Positions 12,801 through 27,700 of a stretch of DNA of 64,000 nucleotides are shown here, in pieces. The position numbers were made by a program, and so were the translations under genes. The notes beneath the pieces were generated by a model. It ran no database searches. It was not told the DNA's origin and saw only the letters and a program-made list of their open reading frames with translations. The number at the start of each line of letters is the position of its first letter. Within the stretch, counting starts at the first letter, position 1. Origin of the DNA: Trichoplax sp. H2 (lineage: Eukaryota; Placozoa; Uniplacotomia; Trichoplacea); the NCBI GenBank assembly GCA_003344405.1, contig NOWV01000261.1:1-64000 (forward strand), written 5' to 3'.

Positions 12801-15800
12801 TAATGTCTAACATGGTACCGCTGTAATATTTAGATAGTATCATTGGTATAGTTTATATGATTTTCTTCAGGATAGCTAAAAGTATCTTGTGGCATAATTT
12901 AAATCATTTTAATAGCGCATTGCCGCCTAATTTATGCGTTTATCATTCATTTTATCTCTTGATAGCTGAGGGCTTTTACATTTACACCGAGACATCAAGG
13001 CCAAGAGTGTTTGGAGAATATGCGGATTTAATGAGCCCTCCGATGCTTGCAGCCACTAGCAGTTCCACGGTTGAGGTAAGGTACACATGGATTTGCTTTA
13101 CCAGCAAGTTAGGACAATGATCATATAAATGAGTGATATCTAGATTATTGCAAAATCGTTAAATCTTTACAACAACGCCAATATTATGGCCTATCTGACC
13201 AACTTTGCAATATATCTCTAACCAATTCATTATAGAATAAACTATAGCTATTAAAGACTAGCCCTACCTGATGCTGTTGCACAGTCATTCATCTTTGTAA
13301 TGGCTGCATCATCTATCATACTCGATCACATAGCTAATAAATATAACTATAAATAACAAGAAATACACGTACCACGGAAGACTATGAGCAGGTAGTTTTT
13401 AAAAGCATCATTGAGAAATTGAGAAGTATGGTAATATAGAAACAGGAGTAAGAAGTTGAATTTAAATTATCAACTACTCATTATGTAGTCCAAACTTAGA
13501 CTGGATATAAATGCAATTCAAACGATAACCTAAAAGTAGGATATAGCAGTCAAGCTTTGTTAACTGTACGTAGTGAAAATGATAAATAGATATTTAATGA
13601 CCGAGACCGAATTAAGTAAATAATATATATACTTTCATTTATTTACTTAGAGCAAATCGATACCTTTTAAAATATTATTAAGCCTGCTGCCCATTAACGC
13701 GCAAAATTATATCTTTTACTGAGCTGCTATTATTAACAAAACGATTCTGCATTGCTTTATACGGTTAAGTTTTATTTAATATTTTGCACAAGAACTACTA
13801 CTTAGCATTTAAGTGAATAAATCTATAACGCTCTGCACATGTGTGGTATCGGAAATTCAGAATTATTCCCCTAAATCTCTAACATTTAGAAATACCTTAT
13901 CGACCGTATTCAATGACATGAGATGTTTTGCTAATTCCAATTTTAGATCAAATTTTACTATCATGCATATGGAAGCTCGCTAGGAAAACTACAACTCTAT
14001 GCGATGTACCCATCCGTTAGCCAGGCTTTTTACTCCATCACCAATGTTAGCCTTTATTCTGTGAATCAATGGAGACCATTTTCTACGACTTTTCAGCCTC
14101 TTTACAATCCATATCGTGTTAGTAATCATAGCCTGATTAAATTTTTCCTTTGCTTATAAGTGGAACATGCTATAAAAATTCAGATAATACGTTAATGTAA
14201 TTATTTCAGTTATCTTGTATATTTAATTTCAACTTGGTATATTACTGGAATATTTTCCTGCATGATCTCTGTGTTCATCTTGAAAGTAAAATAAAAAGCA
14301 AAGTTATACGAAGTCTAATTTATTAATAGTTATTGTATTTTTCATTTTTCGAGTAGATTATAATTCGTGGAACAGTTGGACAGTCTTACACTGGTGATAA
14401 CGCAATTGACGATATTTTTATCTCATCTGTCGGTACGAACAGTTACATATTCTAGCTATCTGTTATCTAATATTTTAAATTTATACTATGTACTAAATCT
14501 CTTTCAAAAATTATTTTTTATCTTTAATACGGCTTTACATAGAGAACAATTGTTATGTGCCCTTTTCGGAAGTTTACAGAGGAATAAATTCTCAAACTAC
14601 TTCCGGTAGTTATTGCCGGAGTTGGGCCTCTTCCACTGCTCAATATTACAATCATACACCATCAAATTATCCTTACAGTGATTTAGGGTTCAGTTATTGC
14701 CGAAATCCTGGAGGGGAGCGAAGCAGACCTTGGTGCTACGTTTCTACAGGTTCAACTTGGGATTATTGCAACATACCACGTTGTATTGCTCCTACAACCA
14801 CTCGTGCTCAATATCCGTTAGGAAGTAGGTTAAGATAGAAGATATTAAAAATATCTAAACATCCATTGTATTACTGCAATGAATAATTTATCTGTAAATT
14901 TTATGCTAAGAACTTCTGTAGCGTATTGTAGAGTTACGGTATATCGCTGCACATTTACTTTATTGTGAATAACAATAATGAAACAAAACATTTAATACGT
15001 TATATATGACAGTATAATTAGTTAAAGTGTTGCAGTAACAAATAAATGTTTTATTAAAATTTGACATTAATAATTAATTAAGGATGCTGTATATCAGCAT
15101 CATGTTACTATATCGTTGTAATAGTAGAAGTCATGTGAAAGATCGATTAAAGTAGCTACAAACAAGAAGATTATTTAAAATTTAGCAACTTTTACGGTAT
15201 TTATGGAATTGCTTGAGTAATTTACTAAAGAACATGTATTCTTGAAACTCATATCTTGAATCGTCACCACTTTTATTGGCGTAAGTACAAGCAAAGTATG
15301 AAAATGTAAAAGCTGTCCGTAAATGCAGACTTACTAAAATTACAGTATTAACAGAACTTACCACCAAGAATTCTCGATATCACCACGATATTCCTAAAAG
15401 CATTTTCATTCACATTCATTGTAAATCTTACTAAATCAGTGTATATTGGAAGTTGATAGCTGGAATGACAATATCCTATCATAAATACAGTATGTTATAG
15501 TTCGTCCTAATGAAACGTGTAAATGTTGTCTGGTAACCTACCGATTACAAAATATGCTATATAATTTAATTAATAATTACTTATATTCTTTACTTTATTT
15601 AAGTCAATATTTTGATTCTAATCAATATAATTTAAATCTTTATTTATTTCATTCAGGGCGATATCCGGTAGCCTTGATTAATTTCGATCATGGCCAGCAC
15701 TACATCGGTCGTGTTGCTATTTACCACGATGGGGAATGGGGCACTATTTACGGGAGAAGTCTTTCACATTCATTCATAGGTCTTCTATGTAAACAGGCCG

Positions 15801-18800
15801 GTCTAGGAAATTACGGATTACGTTATTACGGAGCTGGTAAATTTGATATGGCATGTTAGATTTGCTAACAAATTAGTTCTTAATAATATACATACGTTAA
15901 AGTCTTAGCAGATCTCACTAAATTATCAAGCCGCCCAAGCATGCTTGGGTTATATTACTATGTATTTAATCTAAACATTGTGTATGATTTAATTTTCTGA
16001 ATGATTGCGGTATCCATAGGATATGGTATCGCTGGCGTTGGAAAAGTCTGGTTGGATTATACTCGTATTGCTTGTCCGGCATCAAGCAATTCGATTAACA
16101 ACTGTACTTTAGGATCATGGGGTAGCACTTACGGACATAGCTCTGATCTTTGGCTAACATGCTCTTGGCATTCTACATACACAACTGCAAACCCAGCTGT
16201 ATCTACATGTTGGTCTCTTTTAGTTATCCTAATCTTGTAGCATGCAATTGCTCTTCTTGTATTTAGCATTTATTTTTCTACAATTAGCACCTTAATATAT
16301 TTTTCAGTTGTATTTTAAAAATTATATATCTTTTTTAAACTTTCAATAATATACCATCAAGCAGTCTCTACTGCAAATTTTTTAAGCTTATACAAGTTAA
16401 GTCTTCAAGACGGAAGAAATTCAACAACTGGTTGGGTTCAAGTTGATTACAATACTCGATCTGGTGCAATATGTTCATCCAGCTGGAATTTAAATAGCGC
16501 TGATGTAGTTTGCCGTCAACTAGGTTATATTGGTGCATATTCTTTTAATTGTAAGTAAGCTATGCTATTATTGCCACTTCTTCCTGATTGATTAATTTTA
16601 TTCCTGCAGTTAATGTACATAATACTACTATGTAAGACACTTCATTCTCTCTATAAACAGCTTTATCTGGCTCAGACCCGCCGTCAGCAGTTACTACTGT
16701 AATTAGTTATATATATTGCCGCGGATACGAACCAAGTATAGATGCATGCACCTTAAGAACTACTCCCTCTATTTGCTATTCATCATCGATTCGTCAAGTA
16801 TCTTGCAATCCAGGGCGATCGATTTATTGTAAGATAATTATATTTAATAAATATATAGGTCAACCACATTTATATTGCTTGGTTTATTAGAGCAAAATAG
16901 GATTTCACCTGCAGCATTAATTGTATAAAGCAATGAGTTATTGGTTACGCTGATATTGCATTTAATAACCATTATACCATCGTATCCTCATATTAGTCAG
17001 TTATAACAAGCCAGAATACTGCACATTTCAGTATGGTCTCTGTGGCTGGAAAGCAACCGGAAAAAAAACATGGATTTGGTACCCCCGTAATAGCGGGCAC
17101 TTTTCTCCTTTTGGAGGACAAAGTTGTGAGTAGCACTCATACTTAATGATAATTTGATTTTAGCAATACTAGCTAGGGGAGATATATATTCAATACTGCA
17201 TACACTCTCGATAAGGTTATTTAATCGTAAAATTAATTTTTCAAAATATTTCATCAATATCTTATAGATTCGTCCTTTATATATGCCTATCAAGCTGCCA
17301 GGTCTACCGCAGTTGTAGCAACACTAGTTAGCCCTCGAATATATAGAGCATTTCGAACACAATATGTACGGTACTTATGGCAATAACATTCCTTTAATGA
17401 AATATAATAGCTGTACCTATTTATTTGATTGGATTCTGTAGGTTCGATTTCAATATTACGTTATGGGCTACAATTTTGATTCTTTGGTACTTTCGTACAG
17501 TCCAAGTGCTTCAGTTAGTTACACCATCTACAGTACATACAGATTAAGTTCTGGAGTGAAAGGAGTTTGGATCGGGAAATCCAGCAATAGCTTCTATCCG
17601 AATGGAAATTACATAGTAAGTTCATACTTTATAGTTTATAAATATGTCAACACCAACATTCAGACAAACCATTCTCTGGATGTAAGAAGTCACTGAAAGC
17701 AATTGCCTTTAAGTTTACATTACCATAATCACATCACGTATGTCCAAACAGATCTTTACATTTAGAATGCAATTGATGTAGATATTAAAGCGACTGTATC
17801 TCAATGCAATACAAGTTGGCGAAACCAGTTAACACTTCAAATCATATTTTAAACTTTCTAGCTAAGATTGGTCTGTAAAACATACTCCGGATCTCCATCT
17901 TCAAGTTCTGGTGTTGGATTTAGAAATATAATTTTATTTTATGGATATAGTTCACCTGTTTCAACCTATCCACCTACCAATGGTATGTACTCATATAAAT
18001 ACTTCAAGAACTAAACTATTTGCATTTAACATAGAAATATGATAAATTTTAATACTCCTAAAGAAAGTTTCGTAGGTTCAAATTTGTCTTTCGTCAATGT
18101 AGGCTACAATCCTCATGTCAACGTTACTAGCATAATAATTGGCGTTACGGTAACAATTATACTTATAATATTCGCAATTATAATATTTACGTACCGACAT
18201 CGCTATATAAACTCCCGTGGAAGACCTTTTAATAGTCCTAGCTCTGGAATGCCTGTACCCGGAACAAGAATAACTAATCCTCCACCAAATACTTCAAGCA
18301 ACACCTCTACTGCACCACCACCAGGTATAGTAAAATGATTCTTTTAATGGTTTTGCCCCAGCTATTCATATTATAGTTAGCTTTCTGAGTATCGTAGTCG
18401 CTGCATTTCTTCTAAGAATTCATATTTTAAGATCCATACAATTAATACCGGGGTCTATAGTAAATCACCGTATTAGTCTATTAATAGTCGCAGAACAATA
18501 AGCTACTTTTGAAAACAATCATGATTACTTGGCAAATTTTAAAATGGTATTTATTTGATTAAGTTGATCAGCATTCTTTAAGCTTTTAAATATAAAATGA
18601 AATGCTGTATTGTATCATTATTATTCAAAACAATGGAACTTAGTTACAGCCTTTATAACTAATGATGCATATTAATTCCATTTATTGCTTTTATGACTAT
18701 TTGGCGTTGTACCGTAGCATATGGTGTCGCAGTGACCTCACAAACTCCAGGTATTTTACAATAACTAGTATAAATGAACACTGTACTTATCAAACCGCTA

Positions 18801-19307
18801 CGTTTCTATTAAAATCGTAGCGGCCAATACTATGTATTCTCTCATCTCAATGATTATCTCAATTCGGAAGCTTTTTCGTCAGTCCATTTTGTTTCTGATC
18901 AAAGGTATTAGCTATCCTGCAGTATATGGAGCTCCACCACCCGGCCATGGAGTTGCTCAACCTGGTTATGGATTCGGACAAACTCCATACGTAGTTAGCT
19001 ATAATGTAAATGCAGGTATGCATCCTATAGGACTCAATCCAAGTAATAAGTTTATATTTCTTCTCATTATTCTTAAATTTGAAAGTTGCAGAATACATCA
19101 ATTTTTGCATTTTTCATCGAATTTTAGATACTAATCCATAATAATATAAGCATAAACAGTATAGCGAAATAATAGTAATTGCATTATCTTACATCTACAG
19201 GGACTCCTCAAACTTCACCTCCATTATATGAAACGGTATCCCAATCGCAGAATACAACTCATGCAGCCGAAATGCAGAATAATGAATTAAGCAAAATTAA
19301 TACATAG
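9894..19307 (+). CDS. R1: LRR-cap/MAM/kringle/SRCR2/MAM single-pass receptor, complete
   Basis: Nineteen exons, 985 residues: 9894-10096, 12206-12423, 12619-12771, 12966-13075, 13947-14117, 14357-14432, 14543-14824, 15657-15836, 16020-16208, 16365-16550, 16661-16828, 16997-17125, 17268-17365, 17442-17615, 17862-17982, 18076-18324, 18718-18750, 18905-19015, 19201-19307. Order: signal peptide (1-25), LRRNT ([14 protein letters not shown]), LRRCT (from about 69), furin-like RDKR ending near 128, MAM1 (141-310, [10 protein letters not shown]), kringle (311-404, six Cys, [13 protein letters not shown]), SRCR1 (405-527), SRCR2 (528-645), MAM2 (646-819), TM (about 838-858), tail with Pro-rich exons and PPLYE. 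It is probably a cell-surface adhesion or recognition receptor. Oddities: SRCR1 has Tyr for Cys at both WGTIY and STYGH. No LRRs were found in the 2.1-kb first intron. The small exon 18718-18750 and the donor after 16208 are the least certain borders. Confidence 0.85.
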
Positions 19308-20733
19308 AAACTGCTGTTAAAACAATACATTGTTATTACATTGATACTACTTCAAGTAATCTTTACCACCACTGGCATGTCACAATAGACTTTTTATACA
19401 CTGTAATGTTGCTGTTATACACTCGAATACGTAGTATACTCATACTGCCATAGCTATAATACCTACTATACTTGTTAACGTCCATTTTACGTTCGTATCG
19501 CCTTTGATTCGATCACAATCTATGATCTTATTTTATTTTACAATACAAAATTGAATAAGTCATCCCTGTTGTGTAGCATACCGAAACTAGTATGTACGTA
19601 CTTGTAACTGATAGTAGCTGCAATGATTAAAACGAACCAATGCGATGTTATATTTGTATTTCGGAGAAAATTGACCTCGATTTAATACTTCTATATTCGT
19701 AAAATTTGCTAATAAAAAACTAAATTTAAGGATCCACCGATAAATAATGTTTCTGATGTTTTATTATATTTATTCGTCTTTTACAGCACCTCTTCAATTC
19801 TACATTAGCTTTAACATACGATTTGCAACGTAAACTGTATTCATCAAATACTACATATATGCAATACTAGATTGCAATGAACTTGATTAGGCATTGTTAT
19901 AAGCTTATTGAGGTGTGTATAGTGGTGCCTACTACGGCCTATTAAATAAAGCGGGTACAAGTGCAGCTACTGCCGTTGCTATAAATTGCGCAGTTGAAGA
20001 ATAAGAAAAATATAATATAATCTGTGTACAATTTAAATTCGTATCTGCCACCCTTACATAATGCACAACATATTAGAACACACTCACTTTATCTACATGG
20101 AGTGGCTAGTGCAATTTCATAATGTTCCACAATCACATCATCATATCCGACTTAGTATAACCATGAGAGACTGCAATAATTTTTAGAGGAAGTGCAATAA
20201 AGACAGCATACTAATATATGCATATGACAAATTATTTTATATGACGGCATTTTGTCCCAATACTTATGGGATAAACCTATTAATACAACATTAAGAACGC
20301 GTGATGAAGTACCCCAATCATACACCGTGCTTTAATCCACTTAAATAATGACTAGGATAGAAATGAAATGTGACTGCTATTGTACTGCTATCTAATCTCA
20401 TGGGCCATATATAAGCTAATATAAGCCTCTGGAAAGCTGTCAGAAGCACTCATAATGCTCCCAAAATATTCATACGCAATATGGTCATTTTAACCAGAAA
20501 TCAAGCAGTGTCATTAGTTGTAATTACCTTAGAAAACTAATTTATACGTATTCTTTATCAGAAAAGAAAGTTTTTAGCCAGCAGTCTTTACAAGTCTAAC
20601 AGTAAGTGCCTCATGAAGCAATTTGGAATATTCTTAAAAAATATGGTATTGAAAACTTTTTCAATTTTCTACTTTGGTCTAATTTAAAATTTCTTCATCA
20701 TCGTTATCTGTGGAAATTGGGTAATAATTTATG
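19308..20733. other. Intergenic between R1 and the decayed copy F2
   Basis: No open frame of note and no module. R1's 3' UTR should occupy the first part. AATAAA-like hexamers are frequent in this AT-rich DNA, so none can be assigned as the polyadenylation signal. Confidence 0.45.
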
Positions 20734-23700
20734 ATGGTAAGAGCGATTGCCCAAGCCATTGTAAGTGTAGTGTATTACCACTAGTCTTTCTTAAATAAAA
20801 CCGAAGCCAAATTTTATTTAAAAAATCGGCCACTTTACAGTCAATCTGCACAAAACTAAATTTCTAGTGCAGAGATAATATCATAAAGCTATTTTGCCTT
20901 GCCTTTGGAAAATTATCATCTACAAGATAAGGGGAATACACTGACTTGATGAGCTCTCCGTTACATAGAGCAACAAAATAGCTCTATGGTTGAGGTAATT
21001 TATCAATTTTATTATTAGAAAGAACATAACAGCTAATTGATTATTTCAATGATCCGTTTCTAATTTCAATTATATCATGAAGTTATAAACTATAATGACT
21101 GTCTTGATCTAGATTTTATTACATATTTCTAAAAGTTTTTATACTAAAGTAAGGTAACCGAATCAATTGATTGTTGGAATAATATTAATTAAAAGGGCTT
21201 AATTCCTTTTTATAGCTCGATTAGCCTTGCTACCACTGCGGAAAAGGACGATAATAAGTTCTATTAACTGTTATGGATTTGAGCCAAGTGTTGACTACCG
21301 CACTGCAAGCAATACTCTGTCTAATTATTCATTATCGTTGATTTGCCAAATATCTTGTCATCCTGGGCAATCGTGTAACAGTATATCAATAAATATTCAG
21401 TTCAGTTATTTAATTTTCCTTTATATCTCGGAAAGAATTGAAACTCTACACCCTGCACTTATAAAATAAATCTATTTTAGGGGTAGTAGGTATACATTAA
21501 CTAAATATCGATTGATTTTACAGGTTTACAATAGCCAGTAACAACGAGCCTCAGCACTGCTCACTTCAATAGGGTCTCTGACCCTGGATAGCTACAAGTA
21601 ACAAAACCTTGGATTTGGCATCCCATCGATGATACCAGTAGCAGACACTTTCAGTCTTTTTCCGAACAAAATCGTTAGTACATACTGTATCAATAACTTC
21701 ACGGCTACTACTGTAATAGCTGTAATATTTTCATGATACGTCTCCCATTAATGCGATCTTTGACCATTTGTATTTCATGGCTAAATTTTGCATAACCCCC
21801 TGTTTTTGGTACTGTAGTTCTTCAATCACGATTCACATACGCTAAGTTATACTGTTTCAAAACTGATATCTCAAATTAGTATTTCAATCCATTCGAGATT
21901 TTTCCTATGCTTACGCATATCGATCTACCGGTAGCTTTGCTCAAATTGAAGCAACGCTAACTAACCCTCAAATAGATGGAAGATCATTAAGCCGGCAAAA
22001 TGTAAGTACAATGGCATTATCGTCTATAGTAATGGAAGTTGGCGAAGTCAAATATTACTGAATACAATTACAATTACTGTATTATTTATGGATTTAAGTG
22101 TCAGGTTACATTCAAATATTTTGTAATGGGTGACAACTTTAGATCTCTATCGCTTATGTATTATATATCTTTAATTTTATCGTATACTAAATTACTGTTA
22201 TCCTTTCATCAGAACGCACGCTAATGGCAAGAATCGAAGATATATTATTCGATACAATTTATGATTTATTCATTTGAAACTGGGGTTTCATTTGAAAACT
22301 GCTTTTAATTGTTAATAAGGGCTTTTCTGAAAGCATTCGTATATTACCACCGTAACATTAAAATAAGCTTACGCGGAATTAGTGCTGGTGGTTGAATAAT
22401 AATATTTCAAAACTTTTTTAGCTTAAAATTTCTTATAGTTAAAACATAAAATCCTCATCTTCAGCTTCAAGTGTTGGAATCAGAAATATAATTTTGCTCT
22501 ATTCACCTTGATTAACTATACCTACTCCAGGTACGTTTAGAAGCGTTAATACATAGAGCTGTTGCCGGCTAAACTGAAAATTGAGCAAAACTATAATTAT
22601 TCTTTAAATGCGGTAGGCTATACCACACCTGTCAATATTACTGACATAGTTGCTGGATACATCGCTTCTATCGTGTTAATTATCATAGCCGCAACTACAG
22701 CAATTAATTATTGGTCATGACGATACCATTAGACAAATTCGAACGGAAGAACTGCTACTGGTGTTGAAAATTCTGAAGTTTCTGATACAAAAATGAATAG
22801 TACTCCACTATTTACTACGTAATGAATACTGACAGCACACAACAACCTGGAGTAATAACATTTGGAATCAATTCTTTTATTAACTATTTGCATCATTAGC
22901 TTATCTACATGTTCTCAATGCTTTCTATGGAAATAGAATAACATTTCTTTCACAGCTGCTCACAAATTCTTTTAGTAAATATTACTTATGACCACATCTA
23001 ATGGCGTTGTTATAATTACAGTAAAAATTATATAATACGCTCGAATCAATTATTTAATATACTCGCAAATCAAGGTATTTAGCAGAACTCGAATCGCGGT
23101 TGTTTATTTGCAATTGACCAGCTTAACTGTGCTTAAAACTAACTTTTTTGCCATAAATTTTATCAATTTTACAATAAGTTACTGAGTTAATGTAATTAAG
23201 CTAGTAGCCGAATTATCAATCGATCTTTTGCAATTCTGTATCACTCATGTTGCACTACAGCTCATCCCACAGAGACAATATCTAAAACATATAGTAATTG
23301 GCAAATTTATCGCAGCTAAGCTCATCGAATCGTTATGTTTCAACATCAATATAGGAATTTCTTATTATTAATCTATATAATTTCCACCAAAGTATTACCG
23401 ATTAGGGAGTATACGTAGCTTCATCTCCCTTTACGTTGGCTCAGCCAGTTTATGACCGTGGACAGTGGATAGCCTCCTTTTACAGTCAGCTACAATTTGT
23501 ATACTGATATTCAACTTGCAATAAATCCAAATAGTAAGATTTTATTTCTTTACGTTATTTTCAATGTTTAAATGCTTTAGGAACCGCAGTTGTAGTTATA
23601 CAGTAGTTTATACCAGGTAATCTTGATGCTAAATCAAATAATGTAAATTGCACTAATTTAGACATATGCATTATACACGTTATTGTAAAAGTAATCTATT

Positions 23701-23762
23701 TTCCATGTTTTTCGTTCATAGTAGCCTCTAAGAATGTGCCATCAATTATCTATGAGAAATAA
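20734..23762 (+). pseudogene. F2: decayed full-length relative of R1
   Basis: Fragments appear in gene order: LRRNT core DCPSHCKC (about 20749), MAM1b EYTDLMSSPL (about 20935-20996, nonsense and frameshift), SRCR2b (21216-21380, still open), MAM2a (about 21524-21673, TAG and TGA replacing conserved Tyr and Cys, plus a one-base shift), MAM2b (21898-22001, open), MAM2c (22105 to about 22224, open then lost), MAM2d (22439-22530, shifted), TM (about 22600-22720, ends TGA), a tail exon (about 23413-23534) and the last exon (23725-23762, PSIIYEK then stop). The kringle, SRCR1, SRCR2a and most of MAM1 are missing. Many splice borders survive. MAM2d and tail wording is closest to R1, so it probably arose by duplication of R1 or its ancestor. 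Confidence 0.8.
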
Positions 23763-24782
23763 CAGTATAATGAGCAAACTCAAATTGATATTTAAATTAT
23801 TATGCTGTTATTTATCGCCTATAATATTTTTGCTACCAGTAATATTAACTGTTGCTGGTACAAGATATTGACCATTATCTTGAGGTGATGTCAAAATTTA
23901 AATGATAGATTAGTAAGGTGGATATCTTGAATTTAAATACGTTGACGTAAAATTATCTTCGATTTGACCCCTAAGAATTTATTGTTGACTAAGTTCACGG
24001 ACGGATATCTTCTTTGTGATTGGGTCAAGTGTTGTATGCAAAATTGAGCGGTACTGTTATAGTATTATCGGCCGATGTTGTGATTCTGATAGTATACTCT
24101 ATACACTATGCTAAGCACTAGCTCGTGTAGAATTCTATATTTATAAATAAGATTAAAAATAAAATCTAACTAAAATCCCATAGTGCGGTGTCAGTTATTT
24201 ACTGTGTTCACAATCAACGAAGTAATAACAGTCTTGGTTCTTAAGATTCATATATTAAACTTATAGCGAATAATATATCCTGACTAACATGCTAGCATAA
24301 TAAATGATTACAAATTGAGCATATCCACATAAATAGATATGTATCATTCGTACAGAAGCTTTATTAACCATATTTATGCGAATACTCAAAATTTAACTAT
24401 CTCTTCCTTAATCATGAGACAGAACCGTAAAGTAACATGTAAAAGCAACGTAATATTTCTGCAATAATGCAAAATAACAAAGTCTGCACTATATTGTGTA
24501 ATGAATAGTAATCGGCATAATGATATTAGAATTATAATGTGGTCGACATGGCACGTGATTGTCACAATTGTAAAGATCAAATTTAGCACCTTGTGAATAT
24601 ATTGTGTACATATGACGTCAAAGATGTAATCTCTGCACCAATATATAATAGTTATCAATGTTTTTATTCTAATTGATCAATCAAATTTTACCGATATATA
24701 TAGAAGTAGTAATACGTGAATTAGGAAGAGATAGTAAATCAATAGACTGAAGGAAATAGCCACATCGTAAACGATAACAAAA
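23763..24782. other. Intergenic upstream of R2
   Basis: No gene recognised. A 90-codon open frame on the minus strand (24386-24658) has no domain signature. R2's promoter and 5' UTR should be here. Confidence 0.45.
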
Positions 24783-27700
24783 ATGGCATCGAATGTAGAA
24801 ATGATTGTTCGCGTTTATTTAGGCATGATTATAATTCCTTTACTAGCTACTGGTAGTAAAATAATGTTTAAGGATGTAAGAGATGATTGTCCAAGCGCCT
24901 GTAAATGTAGAGATCAGGAAATTTCATGTAATTATTTGCCTACTGAGAGAGACTTTTTTGTGCCAAAATGGACGAAACTTCTGTAAGCAGTTTTATTTCA
25001 TTTAATTTTTATATCTTGTTTATCAATTACACATTAATTTAGTACAGCAATAGATTAATCGATTGAAAATATTAATTTAATACAAACATGTATAAAGTAT
25101 TATTTTGACTAATAGTACATGCTAATCCTTACTGATACACCATACTTTAGTGGCATTACTGTGCCATCATTAGAAATTAGAAATTAGCCACCAATCTGCT
25201 AATTCATATTTAGACAAAGTTTAAAAATCTTACATATCCCTAAAAATAATAGCAAAAATAATCACTAATCATAATTTATTGCTTAATCTGTAGTCAAATA
25301 ATAAATTATTCCTATTGATGATTAAAAAATTTTTAAGGAGTATAGTACATAATCAGATCCAGTACGGTAATTTAAAATTTTTCATTCATATTGTAAGAAA
25401 TTACTGAAATTAAAAGTACCAAGTAATTATTATCATTTATTATTGATAAAGCAAATTGACGCTAATAATTAATCTACTCAATCTCTGATACAACTTTGTT
25501 TATTGGGAAACAAAACTTGCTCACATCAAGAGCAGACTACCATTCACTTATTTTATAGCAATCTTACTAGTGTTTATTAGCAAGTGATTGTTTAAAGTTT
25601 TTGGTATATATGTAGTATATTCTCCACTTCAGCGTTCCTTTACTTTTGGTCATATAGTATTAGAGTAGGCGTTCTACTTCTAAGGGCATTAACTTCTAAT
25701 TACGTAAAATTATTATTACTAGTTTCATCATCTCAGAGCCTTATACTCGGCCAGAATTTAAAGAAATCAACTTTTCCACTTTTCACTTTCCTCCTTAAAT
25801 GTCTCTTTCTAATAATAACTACTAGATAAATCTTAATAACTGTAATGTCAAATACCACCAATTACCGTGACATTCTATATAAACTTGTTTATTACTGCCG
25901 ACGGTATGCCATGATTCTACTTCTTTAATTTCAGAAGATTGATCATTTTAATATTTAAGATAAAGCTAAAAAACATGTAACGGTCTCTTATATATCTAAA
26001 ATGGAATTGTAGATCTTACATTTTTTTTGGAGCTGTTCTATAAGATGCTGAAATTTATAGAATCAATAGGTTCAAAGTGTTATATAATGTAGATTGCATG
26101 AGTTATAAAGAAATCTCTTATTTATATCCATCCTTATATGTTTAATACTCTTACGTAGAGTAAAAGTATAAACGTTACCTTGTAAGTGTATTTCAATCTA
26201 AAAATCAAAGTGCTAGTATAATCGTAAGGCAGTAGAGCAACTTCGTTGCAATCATTTATCAATATTTGTATTAAGTCTCCTCAATGACTTAAAGTTAGAG
26301 TTAGAAATGATCGCTAGCACTCATTCATCTTTACATTTTATGCGTAAGTAATTATTAAAATTTACAAGTTATCTGAGTTTCAATGGAAAGCAATTAGTAA
26401 TTGTAATTTCTTCGATAAATTTGGTTACAACTGGATCTGTATTGCGACGAAATCATATTAAAAGTATTTTAAGATCCCTAAATGGCTAAATTAGACCTTT
26501 ATCTCTTTACCAATTAACAATCCAGTGCCTATCACTGTTTCTATCTAAGCGATATCACGATGATAAAGTAATAGATTAACGATATAATAGCGATAAGATT
26601 ACGATCACCTTTAGCATAGAACTGAAACAATGTAGTAATAACTCAAAGTATATGTGTATTATACTAAATAGTACTACAATAATCATTTATCTCTGTTGCG
26701 TGTTTTTTTTTATTTCCAATCTTAGAATTACCTATAAAATGATACCCTTTATAAGCAACATGTTTCACTCTATTTTTGTATTATTTTAATTGCGTAAATG
26801 ATTCGAGGTTGAAATATTAACAATACAGGATGCACCTACGAGTATAGTGCAAGATTATACCAAACGGATGATATTATTGGATCGCATACGATCTGTACAC
26901 GGTATAAAATGAAACTTTTATTTCAATACTGCAAAGGTTAAAAGGAATTAATATGTAAACAACATTTTTATTTAACTAGTATAATAACTTCAGATTAGAA
27001 ATAAATTGTCTTAATTCCAAGAAGGTAATAAAATCGAGTAAATCTATTGCCGTATCGAATGCTAACTACTCCACATATTAGTACGAGTATATCGCAAGCG
27101 GTGTAGGTTTTTGAAAACGTTCTAAACACATAAACTTTTTCTGATGTCGCTATGCTCAGGATCATTAAAAACGCCATTTCCTGCGAAGACAAATATCTAG
27201 ATAGATTGAAGAATTTGATCATCCCCAATCAAATCAAAATAATTGGCAAATGTAGCAAACCCTCAAGTTTGGCAGGGCGAAGACTATCAAAACTGATCGA
27301 AAACAGTCATTCTCTAAGCAAATATTCCCGTAAGGAAAGATCGGACCATACGAGTTATTACTCCTCAATATACAATTTCACAGGTTCATAATTTTATTTT
27401 ACTTATATTTAAGGATACCTGTAAATTACAAATTACAATGCCGACTAGAAATAACATTAATGACTAAGTTAAAGGCTACTCTCGTATGCTAATAAATTTA
27501 CCTGCTAAGTCTTTAATATGAATACAAATTTTCTCAGATCCAGCCTACACTACCAGTTGTAACTTTGACATTGATCTGTGCGGATGGACACAGTTAACTT
27601 TAGTCGATTTTTTTAATTGGACTCGCATTAGTGGTTCTACCACAAGCTCAAGTACAGGACCAACCAACGACCATACTCTTAAAAATTGTATGGATTACTA

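Noticed and set aside
25482-25580. Frame in R2 intron 1 reading LIQLCLLGNK and TTIHLFYSNLTSV, LRR-like spacing
   Set aside because: It ends in a stop, lacks clear flanking splice sites in the required phase 2, and has no counterpart in R1's equivalent intron.
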